Positions 8,094-14,511 of a stretch of DNA of 14,548 nucleotides are shown in pieces. Under the pieces are notes generated by a model, which searched no databases, had not been told where the DNA came from, and worked only from the letters and a program-made list of their open reading frames with translations. This DNA comes from a bacterium (lineage in GTDB: Bacteria; JAGOBX01): the NCBI GenBank assembly GCA_029551925.1, contig JAKPEO010000042.1, forward strand, positions 1 to 14,548, given 5' to 3'. Positions within the stretch are counted from its first letter, which is position 1; each line of letters opens with the position of its first letter. The translations under genes and the position numbers were made by a program.

Positions 8094-8513
8094 ATGGATT
8101 TTTCAACATTTGATCACATTTCAACGCATTCGAACATATTCGGTGGAGATGATGTATATTCCAATGGAGAATTTCTTGGACATACAGAGCCAAATATTTT
8201 TGGTGGCGAAGATTTCCACTCGATTGATGGAAGCACGCATCTTCATTCAAAACCAAACATATTTGGCGGAGAAGATATAACAGATAATCATGGAACGAGT
8301 TTTCATACAAAACCGAATATTTTCGGCGGCGAAGATTATACAAACGATAGTAATAATAATGTTATGCACAGCAAATCAAATATATTTGGTGGTCACGATT
8401 TATACCACAATGCTCAACAAATTGGAATGACGCAACCTAATATATTTGGAGGAAGCAATATTGATTTATTACAAAATTTCAACCCTTGGAATATTCCGGA
8501 TTTTAGTTTATAG
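8094..8513 (+). CDS. NIFGG-repeat protein in dynamin operon
   Basis: This small 139-residue protein consists almost wholly of six repeats centred on NIFGG, at residues 14, 34, 55, 75, 96 and 116, so the spacing alternates 20, 21, 20, 21, 20. The consensus is roughly H-S/T-x-P-NIFGG-E/H-D followed by eight to ten variable residues. It is acidic and rich in Asn, Gly and His, with no signal peptide, cysteine or membrane segment. It ends with NPWNIPDFSL. The ribosome site AGAGGTGAT sits directly upstream, and only 10 bases separate it from dynamin 2. I do not recognise a named family. Its place between membrane-remodelling GTPases suggests an adaptor, assembly partner or sensor, which is inference. 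Confidence 0.85.
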   Translation: MDFSTFDHISTHSNIFGGDDVYSNGEFLGHTEPNIFGGEDFHSIDGSTHLHSKPNIFGGEDITDNHGTSFHTKPNIFGGEDYTNDSNNNVMHSKSNIFGGHDLYHNAQQIGMTQPNIFGGSNIDLLQNFNPWNIPDFSL

Positions 8514-8544
8514 TTAATCAAATAAAAATTAACGGAGATTAATT

Positions 8545-10476
8545 ATGAGTTTAAGTATTATTTTATATATTGTTGTTGGGATTTTTTTTCTTATCGGTTT
8601 ATTTAGTAAAGATTCAACATCAACAAGGAAAATAAAACAGCCAATTTTAAAAGAAAAGGAAGATTTAAAAAATTCTATTAATAATATTTTGAAGTTAATT
8701 TCAAAAATAAATTCAAAAAATAATATTATTTATGAATGCAAAGAATTTTTCAAAAAATTAAATGATAAAATTGATTCGCCTGCATTAGTAACTGTTCTTG
8801 GTGAATTTTCATCAGGAAAATCAACATTTATCAATGCACTAATTAAAGAAACATTATTAGCAATGAAAATCAGACCAACAACTGCAACAATAACGCGATT
8901 ACAATATAATGATGCAAGAAAAATGTGCGCACATTTTAAAGACGGAAAAATTCAAAGTTATAAATTAAGTAAAGATGAATTGCACAACTTAACAGTTGAA
9001 AATAAAATGAAAGAAAATGATATTTTAAATAATTTATTTTATGTACAACTTGAATTAGAAAATGAACTTTTAAAGAATATCGATATTGCAGATACCCCAG
9101 GATTTAATTCCGGTGTTGCTCGCCATTCTGAAATAACAGCTGAATTTATAAAGCAATCGGATGTAATTTTTTGGATTTTTGATGCGACAAAAATGGGAAA
9201 AAAAACTGAGTTTGATACACTTCAAAAATATTGTCGTCAATTTAGACCTATAATAATTGTTAATAGGATTGACGAAATATCAAATGATGATAATAAAAAA
9301 CCGGAAGAAATTTTAAAAAATGCTATTAATAAAATTGATGGATTTTATGATAAAATATTCTTTGTTTCCTCGAAAAAAGCTTTGGATAATAATACTTATA
9401 ACGAAAGTAATATACAGAATGTGATTGATTATTTTAATAAAGAAATTATTCCAAATTCCAACAATACAAAATTTCAAATTACAACACTTAAAATCATTGA
9501 GCGAATAAATCAGATATATAATGAATTGAATAAAGAACTCAATGATTTGGAAATTGCATTAAATAATTATAAAGAAAAAAATAAACAATTAGATCACTTA
9601 ATTGAATTATGGAATAAATCAATTGATAATTGGAATTCTTCTTTAGATAAAGAATATGAATTCTTATTAAAAAATTTATCTAATTATTTTTTAGTATCTG
9701 GGTTAGACAAAAATTTTGATGCTAAAGCAAAAGATTATGTTTATGAGATAAATTCTTTATATCGAGATTTCGACAAAATTAATCAGTGGTACAATAAAAT
9801 TGTAAATGATAAAAATTCTTTAGATTCTTTTTTTAATAATTTACAAAGTCAATATGATACCTATAGTAATCGATATTTAGGGTTTAAATCATTTTTAGAC
9901 TCACTTTTTGGAGATTTTACTGAAGAAAAAAAGAAAATCAATCGTAAAATAGATCAATATGAGAATATGCGTGCTGCATATAATGAAGATGTTGATAGCT
10001 ATAATAATTTTTTAAATCTTACGAACAACAATGCAAAATCATTAAATAAAGCTATTAACGAGTTTTTGAATAAAACTATTTTGAAGAGCATAAATGAACA
10101 AAAAAAAGTTGTTGATAATTTTCAAAAAGAAGTAAAAAAACAAGAGCCTGAAGTAAAAAAAATAATAAAAAAATATGAAAGTAAACAAGCTGATATTGAA
10201 ATAATAACAAAGGATGTGTATTCTGAAATTAGAAAAATTATTGAAAATTGTAAAATTTCATTTTTTAATAATAATATAATAAGTGATTTTAATTCGCTTG
10301 TTCAGGAAGCTAATCAGCATATTGATAAGCAGAAATCGACATTAAATTGGGAAAACATTTACACAAGAAAACAAATTGATAATATAATTAAGAAACAAAA
10401 GGAATCTGAAAGTTTACAAAAAGGAACTTATCAAAGTGCAGCAAAAGAAAGCCGAACAAAGGCAAAGATACAGTAA
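8545..10476 (+). CDS. Dynamin-like GTPase 3 with N-terminal membrane anchor
   Basis: This dynamin-family GTPase has 643 residues. It differs from its two neighbours in having an N-terminal membrane helix (about 4-20, SIILYIVVGIFFLIGLF) and no C-terminal hydrophobic hairpin. Motifs: G1 GEFSSGKS (86-93), G2 RPTTAT (110-115), G3 DTPG (183-186), G4 NRID (240-243), the last canonical. The remaining 350 residues are helical and strongly charged, with long predicted coiled coils. CGGAG precedes ATG 8545, 31 bases after the NIFGG-repeat gene. The TAA stop at 10474-10476 overlaps the 3' arm of the cassette. Three different dynamins with different anchors suggest a hetero-oligomeric membrane machine. 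Defence against phage at the membrane is the most likely role by analogy with LeoABC/Eleos systems. Confidence 0.85.
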   Translation: MSLSIILYIVVGIFFLIGLFSKDSTSTRKIKQPILKEKEDLKNSINNILKLISKINSKNNIIYECKEFFKKLNDKIDSPALVTVLGEFSSGKSTFINALIKETLLAMKIRPTTATITRLQYNDARKMCAHFKDGKIQSYKLSKDELHNLTVENKMKENDILNNLFYVQLELENELLKNIDIADTPGFNSGVARHSEITAEFIKQSDVIFWIFDATKMGKKTEFDTLQKYCRQFRPIIIVNRIDEISNDDNKKPEEILKNAINKIDGFYDKIFFVSSKKALDNNTYNESNIQNVIDYFNKEIIPNSNNTKFQITTLKIIERINQIYNELNKELNDLEIALNNYKEKNKQLDHLIELWNKSIDNWNSSLDKEYEFLLKNLSNYFLVSGLDKNFDAKAKDYVYEINSLYRDFDKINQWYNKIVNDKNSLDSFFNNLQSQYDTYSNRYLGFKSFLDSLFGDFTEEKKKINRKIDQYENMRAAYNEDVDSYNNFLNLTNNNAKSLNKAINEFLNKTILKSINEQKKVVDNFQKEVKKQEPEVKKIIKKYESKQADIEIITKDVYSEIRKIIENCKISFFNNNIISDFNSLVQEANQHIDKQKSTLNWENIYTRKQIDNIIKKQKESESLQKGTYQSAAKESRTKAKIQ

Positions 10477-10486
10477 AATGCACGAC

Positions 10487-10573
10487 ATTTAACTCGGCTT
10501 TTTACCTCGCGCTTCGCGCGGCTGCTTCGCAGTCACTCACTTCGTTCGCGAGTAAAAAGCCAGTCCGTTAACT
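10487..10573 (+). other. attC-like site 2
   Basis: R'' ATTTAAC (10487-10493) matches RYYYAAC. L'' is GGCTTTTTAC (10496-10505), L' is GTAAAAAGCC (10552-10561), and the spacer AGTCC leads to R' GTTAACT (10567-10573). The stem continues inward with CTCGCG/CGCGAG. Allowing for that extension, one C at 10505-10506 is unpaired, like the extrahelical bases that set strand choice in integron attC sites. The site is 87 bp long. Confidence 0.65.
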
Positions 10574-12496
10574 GAAAGAAAATTTTTAAAAAAACAATAG
10601 AATAATGATGAAACAATTAAAAATCCTTTTGTTTGTAATATTATTATTATCAAGCGCAATCTATTCTTCGGATTTATCGGAATACTATTTAAATGCAAAA
10701 AATAAAACTGAAAATGAGTTAAAAATGGCATTACACGATATAATAAAAAAACACAAGACAGTAAGTTATGATTCTTTGTGGGAGCATTATAAAAAAACTG
10801 ATGCAAAGGAAAATGGCGAACCAGACTGTATTTATTCAAATTATCCATTTAAAATATTCCAGCAAAATCAAGGCGGTCCAACAGGAAAAATCGGTAGTTT
10901 TCTTACGCGAGAACACTCTTGGCCAAAACAATGGTGGGGCGGATTTAAAAACAGCGCTTATTCGGATTTATTTCACGTTATACTTGGCGATGCTCATGTC
11001 AATGGTAAAAAAGGAGTAAAACCATTAGGCGAAGTAGGAAAAAATTTTAATCAGTGGGCGATATCAAAAACAGGTTTGGCAAGAGAAGGTCTGGGATACG
11101 ACGGCGAAGTTTTTGAACCGGCCGACGAATATAAAGGCGATTTCGCCAGGGCATATTTATATTTTGCAGTATGTTATCTTACAGGAGATAATCATTTAAA
11201 TTGTTCAGTTAGTGAAATGGTTCAGGATAACGGAATTGATTTTGAGCCCTGGGCAATTAATATGCTATTAAAATGGCATAAAGCAGATCCGGTAAGTAAA
11301 AGAGAATTAAAACGTAATGAAGAGGTTTACAAAATTCAAGGGAATAGAAATCCTTTCATTGACCATCCTGAATACGCTGATTTAATTTGGAAATCTAATT
11401 TTTTTACAGGCGTTGATGCTAACTATTCAATATCTATGATTGAAAACGGTAAAAATTGGGAATCAGATAATATTCTAAATATATTTGATATATTCAAACA
11501 AAACGGAATTGATTCTTTCAGATTAAGGATTTGGACATGCGATACTGGAATGAGTTCATTGGATTATGTTATGAAAATTGCTAATGAATGTAAAAAAAAT
11601 AATATTGCTCCTTATTTAGTTTTATTTTTAAGTGATAATTGGTCTGATTATGTTAAACAACCGTTACCTGAAAAATGGAAAAAATTATCTTACTCTGATA
11701 AAATTATCAAAGTTCGTGAATATTCAAAATCAATTGCGTCTCAATTTATAAAAAATGAAATTACTCCTCAAATGTATGAAATAGGAAATGAAATTGATTT
11801 TGGTATATGCGGTGAATTTGAAAATGAATGGTATAACCGATTTAATATTGAATACATGAAAAAAAATATTTGGATAAAAGCAGCTCAAATAATAGCAGCA
11901 TCACAAGAGGGAATATTAGAAGTAGATAAAAATGCAAAATTTATTTTACATTTAACTCAATGGTGGAACACTGAATTTTGTATTGAATTCTATGATTTTA
12001 TGCTTAAAAATAATGTTAAAATTGATTTTTTGGGACTTTCATTTTTTCCAACTTCAAATCTTAGCGAACAAAATGATTTAAAATATTTTGAATTAAAAAT
12101 CAATCAATTATCAGCTTCATTAAAAAGAAAAATTGTTATATGCGAATACGCATATCCAAGTAAAAATTATTTTAACGGACAATTTGCAGAATGGAATAAA
12201 ATAGTAAAAGGATATGAATTAAATGAAACAGATCAGGCAAAATGGATAAATCATTTTTTATCGGTTTGCAGAAAAAATAATAATATACAAGGCGCATATT
12301 ATTGGAGTCCAGAATGGTATGATTCAGAAATGTGGGAAGCATTTTCATTATTTGATAAAAATGGAAAAGCCAAAGAAGGAATCAAAAGTTTTAAAGCAAA
12401 GTAAATTTTCCTTCAGTTAATTTCGACTTTTTGCTCGCGCTTCGCACGGCCTTCGGACACTCGGCGCAAGCGCCGAGCGTCAAAAAGCCCAGTCCG
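10568..12496 (+). mobile_element. Gene cassette 3 (endonuclease I-GH53 fusion)
   Basis: The 5' arm GTTAACTGAAAGAAAATTT (10567-10585) pairs with 12403-12421. The only internal mismatch is A10577 opposite C12411. The terminal G10567 sits opposite T12421; that G belongs to the preceding cassette. The 3' arm begins within the TAA of the gene. One gene fills the cassette. Confidence 0.6.
10605..12404 (+). CDS. Secreted endonuclease I fused to a GH53 endo-galactanase
   Basis: This 599-residue protein has two enzyme domains. Residues 1-22 are a signal peptide (KILLFVILLLSSAIYSS), so it is exported. Residues about 30-263 are endonuclease I (a beta-beta-alpha-metal nuclease that cuts DNA non-specifically). 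R102-E103-H104 in TREHSWPKQWW holds the catalytic His, N133 in HVNGKKG is the usual metal-binding Asn, and NPFIDHPEYADLIW closes the domain. Residues about 267-599 match glycoside hydrolase family 53, arabinogalactan endo-beta-1,4-galactanase. FFTGVDANYSISMIE opens it, DSFRLRIW follows, the acid/base is E396 (YEIGNEID), the nucleophile is E514 (ICEYAYP), and YYWSPEW comes near the end. The junction has almost no linker. ATG 10605 and 10608 are both possible starts, and no strong ribosome site is visible. The pairing of DNase with pectin-galactan hydrolase is unusual and may target mixed matrix or nutrient polymers. Confidence 0.85.
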   Translation: MMKQLKILLFVILLLSSAIYSSDLSEYYLNAKNKTENELKMALHDIIKKHKTVSYDSLWEHYKKTDAKENGEPDCIYSNYPFKIFQQNQGGPTGKIGSFLTREHSWPKQWWGGFKNSAYSDLFHVILGDAHVNGKKGVKPLGEVGKNFNQWAISKTGLAREGLGYDGEVFEPADEYKGDFARAYLYFAVCYLTGDNHLNCSVSEMVQDNGIDFEPWAINMLLKWHKADPVSKRELKRNEEVYKIQGNRNPFIDHPEYADLIWKSNFFTGVDANYSISMIENGKNWESDNILNIFDIFKQNGIDSFRLRIWTCDTGMSSLDYVMKIANECKKNNIAPYLVLFLSDNWSDYVKQPLPEKWKKLSYSDKIIKVREYSKSIASQFIKNEITPQMYEIGNEIDFGICGEFENEWYNRFNIEYMKKNIWIKAAQIIAASQEGILEVDKNAKFILHLTQWWNTEFCIEFYDFMLKNNVKIDFLGLSFFPTSNLSEQNDLKYFELKINQLSASLKRKIVICEYAYPSKNYFNGQFAEWNKIVKGYELNETDQAKWINHFLSVCRKNNNIQGAYYWSPEWYDSEMWEAFSLFDKNGKAKEGIKSFKAK

Positions 12497-12502
12497 ATAG
12501 GG
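12415..12502 (+). other. attC-like site 3
   Basis: R'' is AGTTAAT (12415-12421), L'' CTTTTTG (12427-12433), L' CAAAAAG (12481-12487), spacer CCCAGTCC, R' GATAGGG (12496-12502). Inside lies a strong hairpin CTCGGCG CAAG CGCCGAG (12460-12477). AGTCC-G before the crossover is shared with site 2. R' departs from GTTRRRY at its second base and last base, so this is a weak match to the classical consensus. Confidence 0.6.
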
Positions 12503-12703
12503 CAAAATCGCCTTCCGCCTTCGGCGTCAGACGATTTTGCCCTATCGTCGCGCGCCCCAAGGGGCTGCTGATATGCTTCGTCTCCTGACTTGCGGCTACG
12601 AAAAGACGCCGCAGCCGTCAGTCGACTTCGCCTATTAGCGCCCTGCCGGACATTTGCTCCGATGACTTCGTCATCTCCGCAAACGTCGGCAGGGCGCGCG
12701 ACG
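12497..12703 (+). mobile_element. Gene cassette 4, gene-less (207 bp)
   Basis: GATAGGGCAAAATCG (12496-12510) is the perfect reverse complement of 12532-12546. Only about 20 bases separate the two arms, so there is no room for a gene. Everything else is the folded attC-like site. Unlike the gene-bearing cassettes, its 15-bp arms have no mismatch at position 11. Confidence 0.55.
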
Positions 12704-12709
12704 ATAGTC
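12540..12709 (+). other. attC-like site 4, long form (170 bp)
   Basis: R'' is CCCTATC (12540-12546) and L'' GTCGCGCGCCC (12547-12557). L' is its exact complement GGGCGCGCGAC (12692-12702), and R' is GATAGTC (12703-12709). The interior holds GCCCC AA GGGGC (12555-12566), CTGAC/GTCAG around GCGGC/GCCGC, and GATGAC TTC GTCATC (12661-12675). A nested alternative, GCGCCCTGCCG (12638-12648) with CGGCAGGGCGC (12687-12697), would give a standard-sized site of about 80 bp ending at the same R'. The two folds compete. Confidence 0.55.
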
Positions 12710-13059
12710 GCCATAAGTCCTTTGGAGAATAAAAATGAAATTAAATGATAGTCCGAATAGAAATGATGTTTTGGATATTATAATCAGCTCATCATTATAC
12801 GGTAATTTAGGATTATTTATTGGCGCAGGAGTTTCTAAAACTGTATTGACAGATATCGATAGTTCATTAGCATTGTCTTGGAAACAACTAATTGAAAAAA
12901 TTGCACAGCAATTACAATTAGATTATGATTCGATAACAAAAGAAGGAAAATCATATCCTGAAATTGCAACCCAATTATGTCAACAATTATCAGAAAAAGA
13001 AAATATTAGTTATCAAGAAGCCTGTGGAATATTAAAAAAAAATATTGCAAAATTAACCT
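12704..13059 (+). mobile_element. Gene cassette 5, 5' part (SIR2-like gene)
   Basis: This begins after G12703 with ATAGTCGCCATAAGTCC and carries the SIR2-like gene. The insertion of an IS3-family element at about 13060 cuts it, and the other end lies beyond the window. By the rule seen in cassettes 1-3, its far arm should read close to GGACTTATGGCGACTATC just after the SIR2-like stop codon. Confidence 0.45.
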
Positions 13060-13100
13060 TGATATTACCCCGAAAAAGTGGCCACGAAGTTAAGCACTAA
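12735..13100 (+). pseudogene. SIR2-like NAD-binding protein, truncated by an IS
   Basis: The frame encodes 121 residues, of which the first 108 are native and the last 13 come from the inserted element. GLFIGAGVSK (residues about 26-36) is the NAD-binding glycine motif at the start of SIR2-like domains. SLALSWKQLIEKI (about 44-56) is the usual following Trp-Leu block, and the YPEIATQL region follows. SIR2-like proteins in defence loci (ThsA, DSR, Sir2-associated systems) deplete NAD during phage infection; that role here is inference. The start ATG 12735 has GGAG at 12723-12726. The catalytic part of the SIR2 domain lies beyond the break, so this allele should be inactive. The gene opens cassette 5 and lies 25 bases after the recombination point. 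Confidence 0.7.
13060..13095. repeat. IS3-family left terminal inverted repeat
   Basis: TGATATTACCCCGAAAAAGT, then GGCCACGAAG. It aligns to the other end (complement of about 14512-14548) with one one-base gap and a few mismatches. Confidence 0.75.
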
Positions 13101-13146
13101 ATTTATAGCATAATAATAAAAAAAATCCTATTAAATTTAATACAGA

Positions 13147-13262
13147 GATTCTTTTTGATCGCCCAAAAAGAATCAAAAAGGCGCTTACTTTTTTCTTGAA
13201 AAAAGTAAGACAAAAACAAGGGGGGATTTATGAAAACCCTTTTTTGAAAAAAAGGCGTTTTC
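13147..13262. repeat. Three consecutive hairpins inside the IS, downstream of orfB
   Basis: Hairpin 1: GATTCTTTTTG (13147-13157) with CAAAAAGAATC (13164-13174). Hairpin 2: CTTACTTTTTTC (13184-13195), loop TT, GAAAAAAGTAAG (13198-13209). Hairpin 3: GAAAACCCTTTTTT (13232-13245) with the nearly complementary 13247-13262. They occupy the 200 bp between the IS left end and orfB, an unusually long non-coding tail for an IS3 element. They may stop transcription into or out of the element, or represent a small inserted palindromic element. Confidence 0.55.
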
Positions 13263-13295
13263 AAACTTTCCCCAAAAACTTCAACCTTTTTCATT

Positions 13296-14177
13296 TCAAC
13301 AAACTTTTCCGTCATTTGAATTATAATATTTTAATTCATAATTCCTTGGACTCATATAGCCAATTGATGAATGACGGCGTTTGATATTATATTACAATTC
13401 AATATACTCAAAAATGCTTTGCTTTGCCTGCTCTCGCGTTTCATATACATTCCAGTAAATCTTTTCAACTTTAAGACTATGAAAAAAAGATTCCGCCATA
13501 GCGTTATCATAGCAGTTACCGGCGCCGCTCATACTCTGAATAAAATGATGAGATTTCAATACAACCTTGAATTCATTACTAACATACTGACTTCCGCGAT
13601 CAGAATGAAAAACCACACCGCTGCCAGGATTTTTATTGAATACAGCCATCAAAAATGCGCTTATCACCAATTCTTTTATTATACGATTTGATATTGACCA
13701 GCCGATTACGCCTCGATTAAACACATCGATGATTACAGCCAGATAAAGCCAGCCGGCTTTGGTCCAGATATAAGTAATATCTGATATCCATGCCTGATTA
13801 GGCGCGTTTGTTTTTTCAGTCTCCACCAAAATATTCGGAACTATTTCCGAATTATGATTTGAATTAGTGGTCTTTTGGAATTTTTTCTTGATTTTAGATG
13901 CTATTCCGTTTTCTTTCATAATTTTGGCTACCCTGTTTTTGCTGCATTTAATGCCTTGCGCTTTCAATTCCTCGGTTATTTTCGGACTGCCGGGTATCTG
14001 TTCCTGTTCATAATAAATCTTTTTAATTTCCCAAAATAATTCATCATTACTTATCTTACCTTGACTCAGCTCCCGTTTCTTCCAATTATAATAGCCGCTC
14101 CGTGAAACTTCTAATACTTGGCACATCTTTCCCAACCGAAATTTGGAGCGTTGAGTATCTATAATTTGATACTTCAT
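13296..14177 (-). pseudogene. IS3-family transposase orfB (DDE), nonsense near C-terminus
   Basis: This is the catalytic integrase-core subunit of the IS3-family transposase. From ATG 14177 it encodes 261 residues to a stop at 13392-13394. The DDE triad lies in WISDITYI (about residue 135), FHSDRGSQY (about 193) and NAMAESFF (about 229). After the stop the same frame continues YNIKRRHSSIGYMSPRNYE and ends at 13296, the normal C-terminus of the family. A single base change (TAT or TAC to TAA in IELY) therefore removes about 30 residues. Its ATG overlaps the orfA stop (ATGA). The family normally makes an OrfAB fusion by -1 frameshifting, and an A7 slippery run lies just upstream (14207-14213). 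The catalytic core is intact, but the truncation and the orfA damage suggest an inactive copy. Confidence 0.8.
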
Positions 14178-14478
14178 TTCGGTTGTTTTGAAAAGATGGC
14201 CAGCGCTTTTTTTAATATATCACGCTACTCGCGCAAATCAGCGTTTTCGCGTTCAAGACGACGCAGTTCCGCATCTTTGGGTCTTAGATTACCTTTGCCG
14301 GGATAGGCGTTTTCCTTATTCTCAAGATAATCGGCTTTCCATTTGTATAAAAGATTGTCGATATCCCAAGTTCGCGCGATACTGATGCTACTGTCCGCCG
14401 ACCTTCAACAATCATTTTGACTGTTTCTTCCTTAAATTCCTTCGAATACTGCTTTTTACTTTTTTTAATACCTGTCAT
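14174..14478 (-). pseudogene. IS3-family transposase orfA (HTH), frameshift and nonsense
   Basis: This is the helix-turn-helix DNA-binding subunit that recognises the IS ends. The start ATG at 14476-14478 follows GGAGGTGTCTGCA. MTGIKKSKKQYSKEFKEETV and SVSRELGIS are the usual HTH_Tnp_1 motif. A one-base loss near 14359-14362 (after GIS) shifts the frame. In the other frame the protein continues DNLLYKWKADYLENKENAYP, then AELRRLERENADLRE, where a TAG (14225-14227) interrupts. It then resumes RDILKKALAIFSKQPK to a TGA overlapping orfB. Two independent lesions make this orfA nonfunctional. The A7 run in ILKKA (14207-14213) is the probable site of the OrfAB frameshift in the parent element. Confidence 0.8.
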
Positions 14479-14511
14479 TGCAGACACCTCCAACAAAAAT
14501 TAATTATAACT

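Larger units (their letters stand above)
4371..10567 (+). mobile_element. Gene cassette 2 (dynamin-like operon, 6.2 kb)
   Basis: The 5' arm GTTAAATGTCATGCATTTT (4370-4388) pairs with 10475-10493 in 18 of 19 positions. The single mismatch is A4380 opposite C10483. The 3' arm begins inside the stop codon of the last gene. There is no attC-like structure between the four genes, so the whole operon is one cassette. Typical integron cassettes carry one short gene, so this is exceptionally large. Confidence 0.6.

Noticed and set aside
8130-8460. Possible CRISPR or DNA repeat array
   Set aside because: The periodicity is at protein level (NIFGG every 20-21 codons); codons vary between copies and the frame is open throughout, so it is a coding repeat.
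12391-12714. Minus-strand open frame of 107 codons across attC-like sites 3 and 4
   Set aside because: It runs through GC-rich palindromes, has arginine/alanine-rich low-complexity content unlike any gene here, and overlaps recombination sites and the end of the fusion gene.
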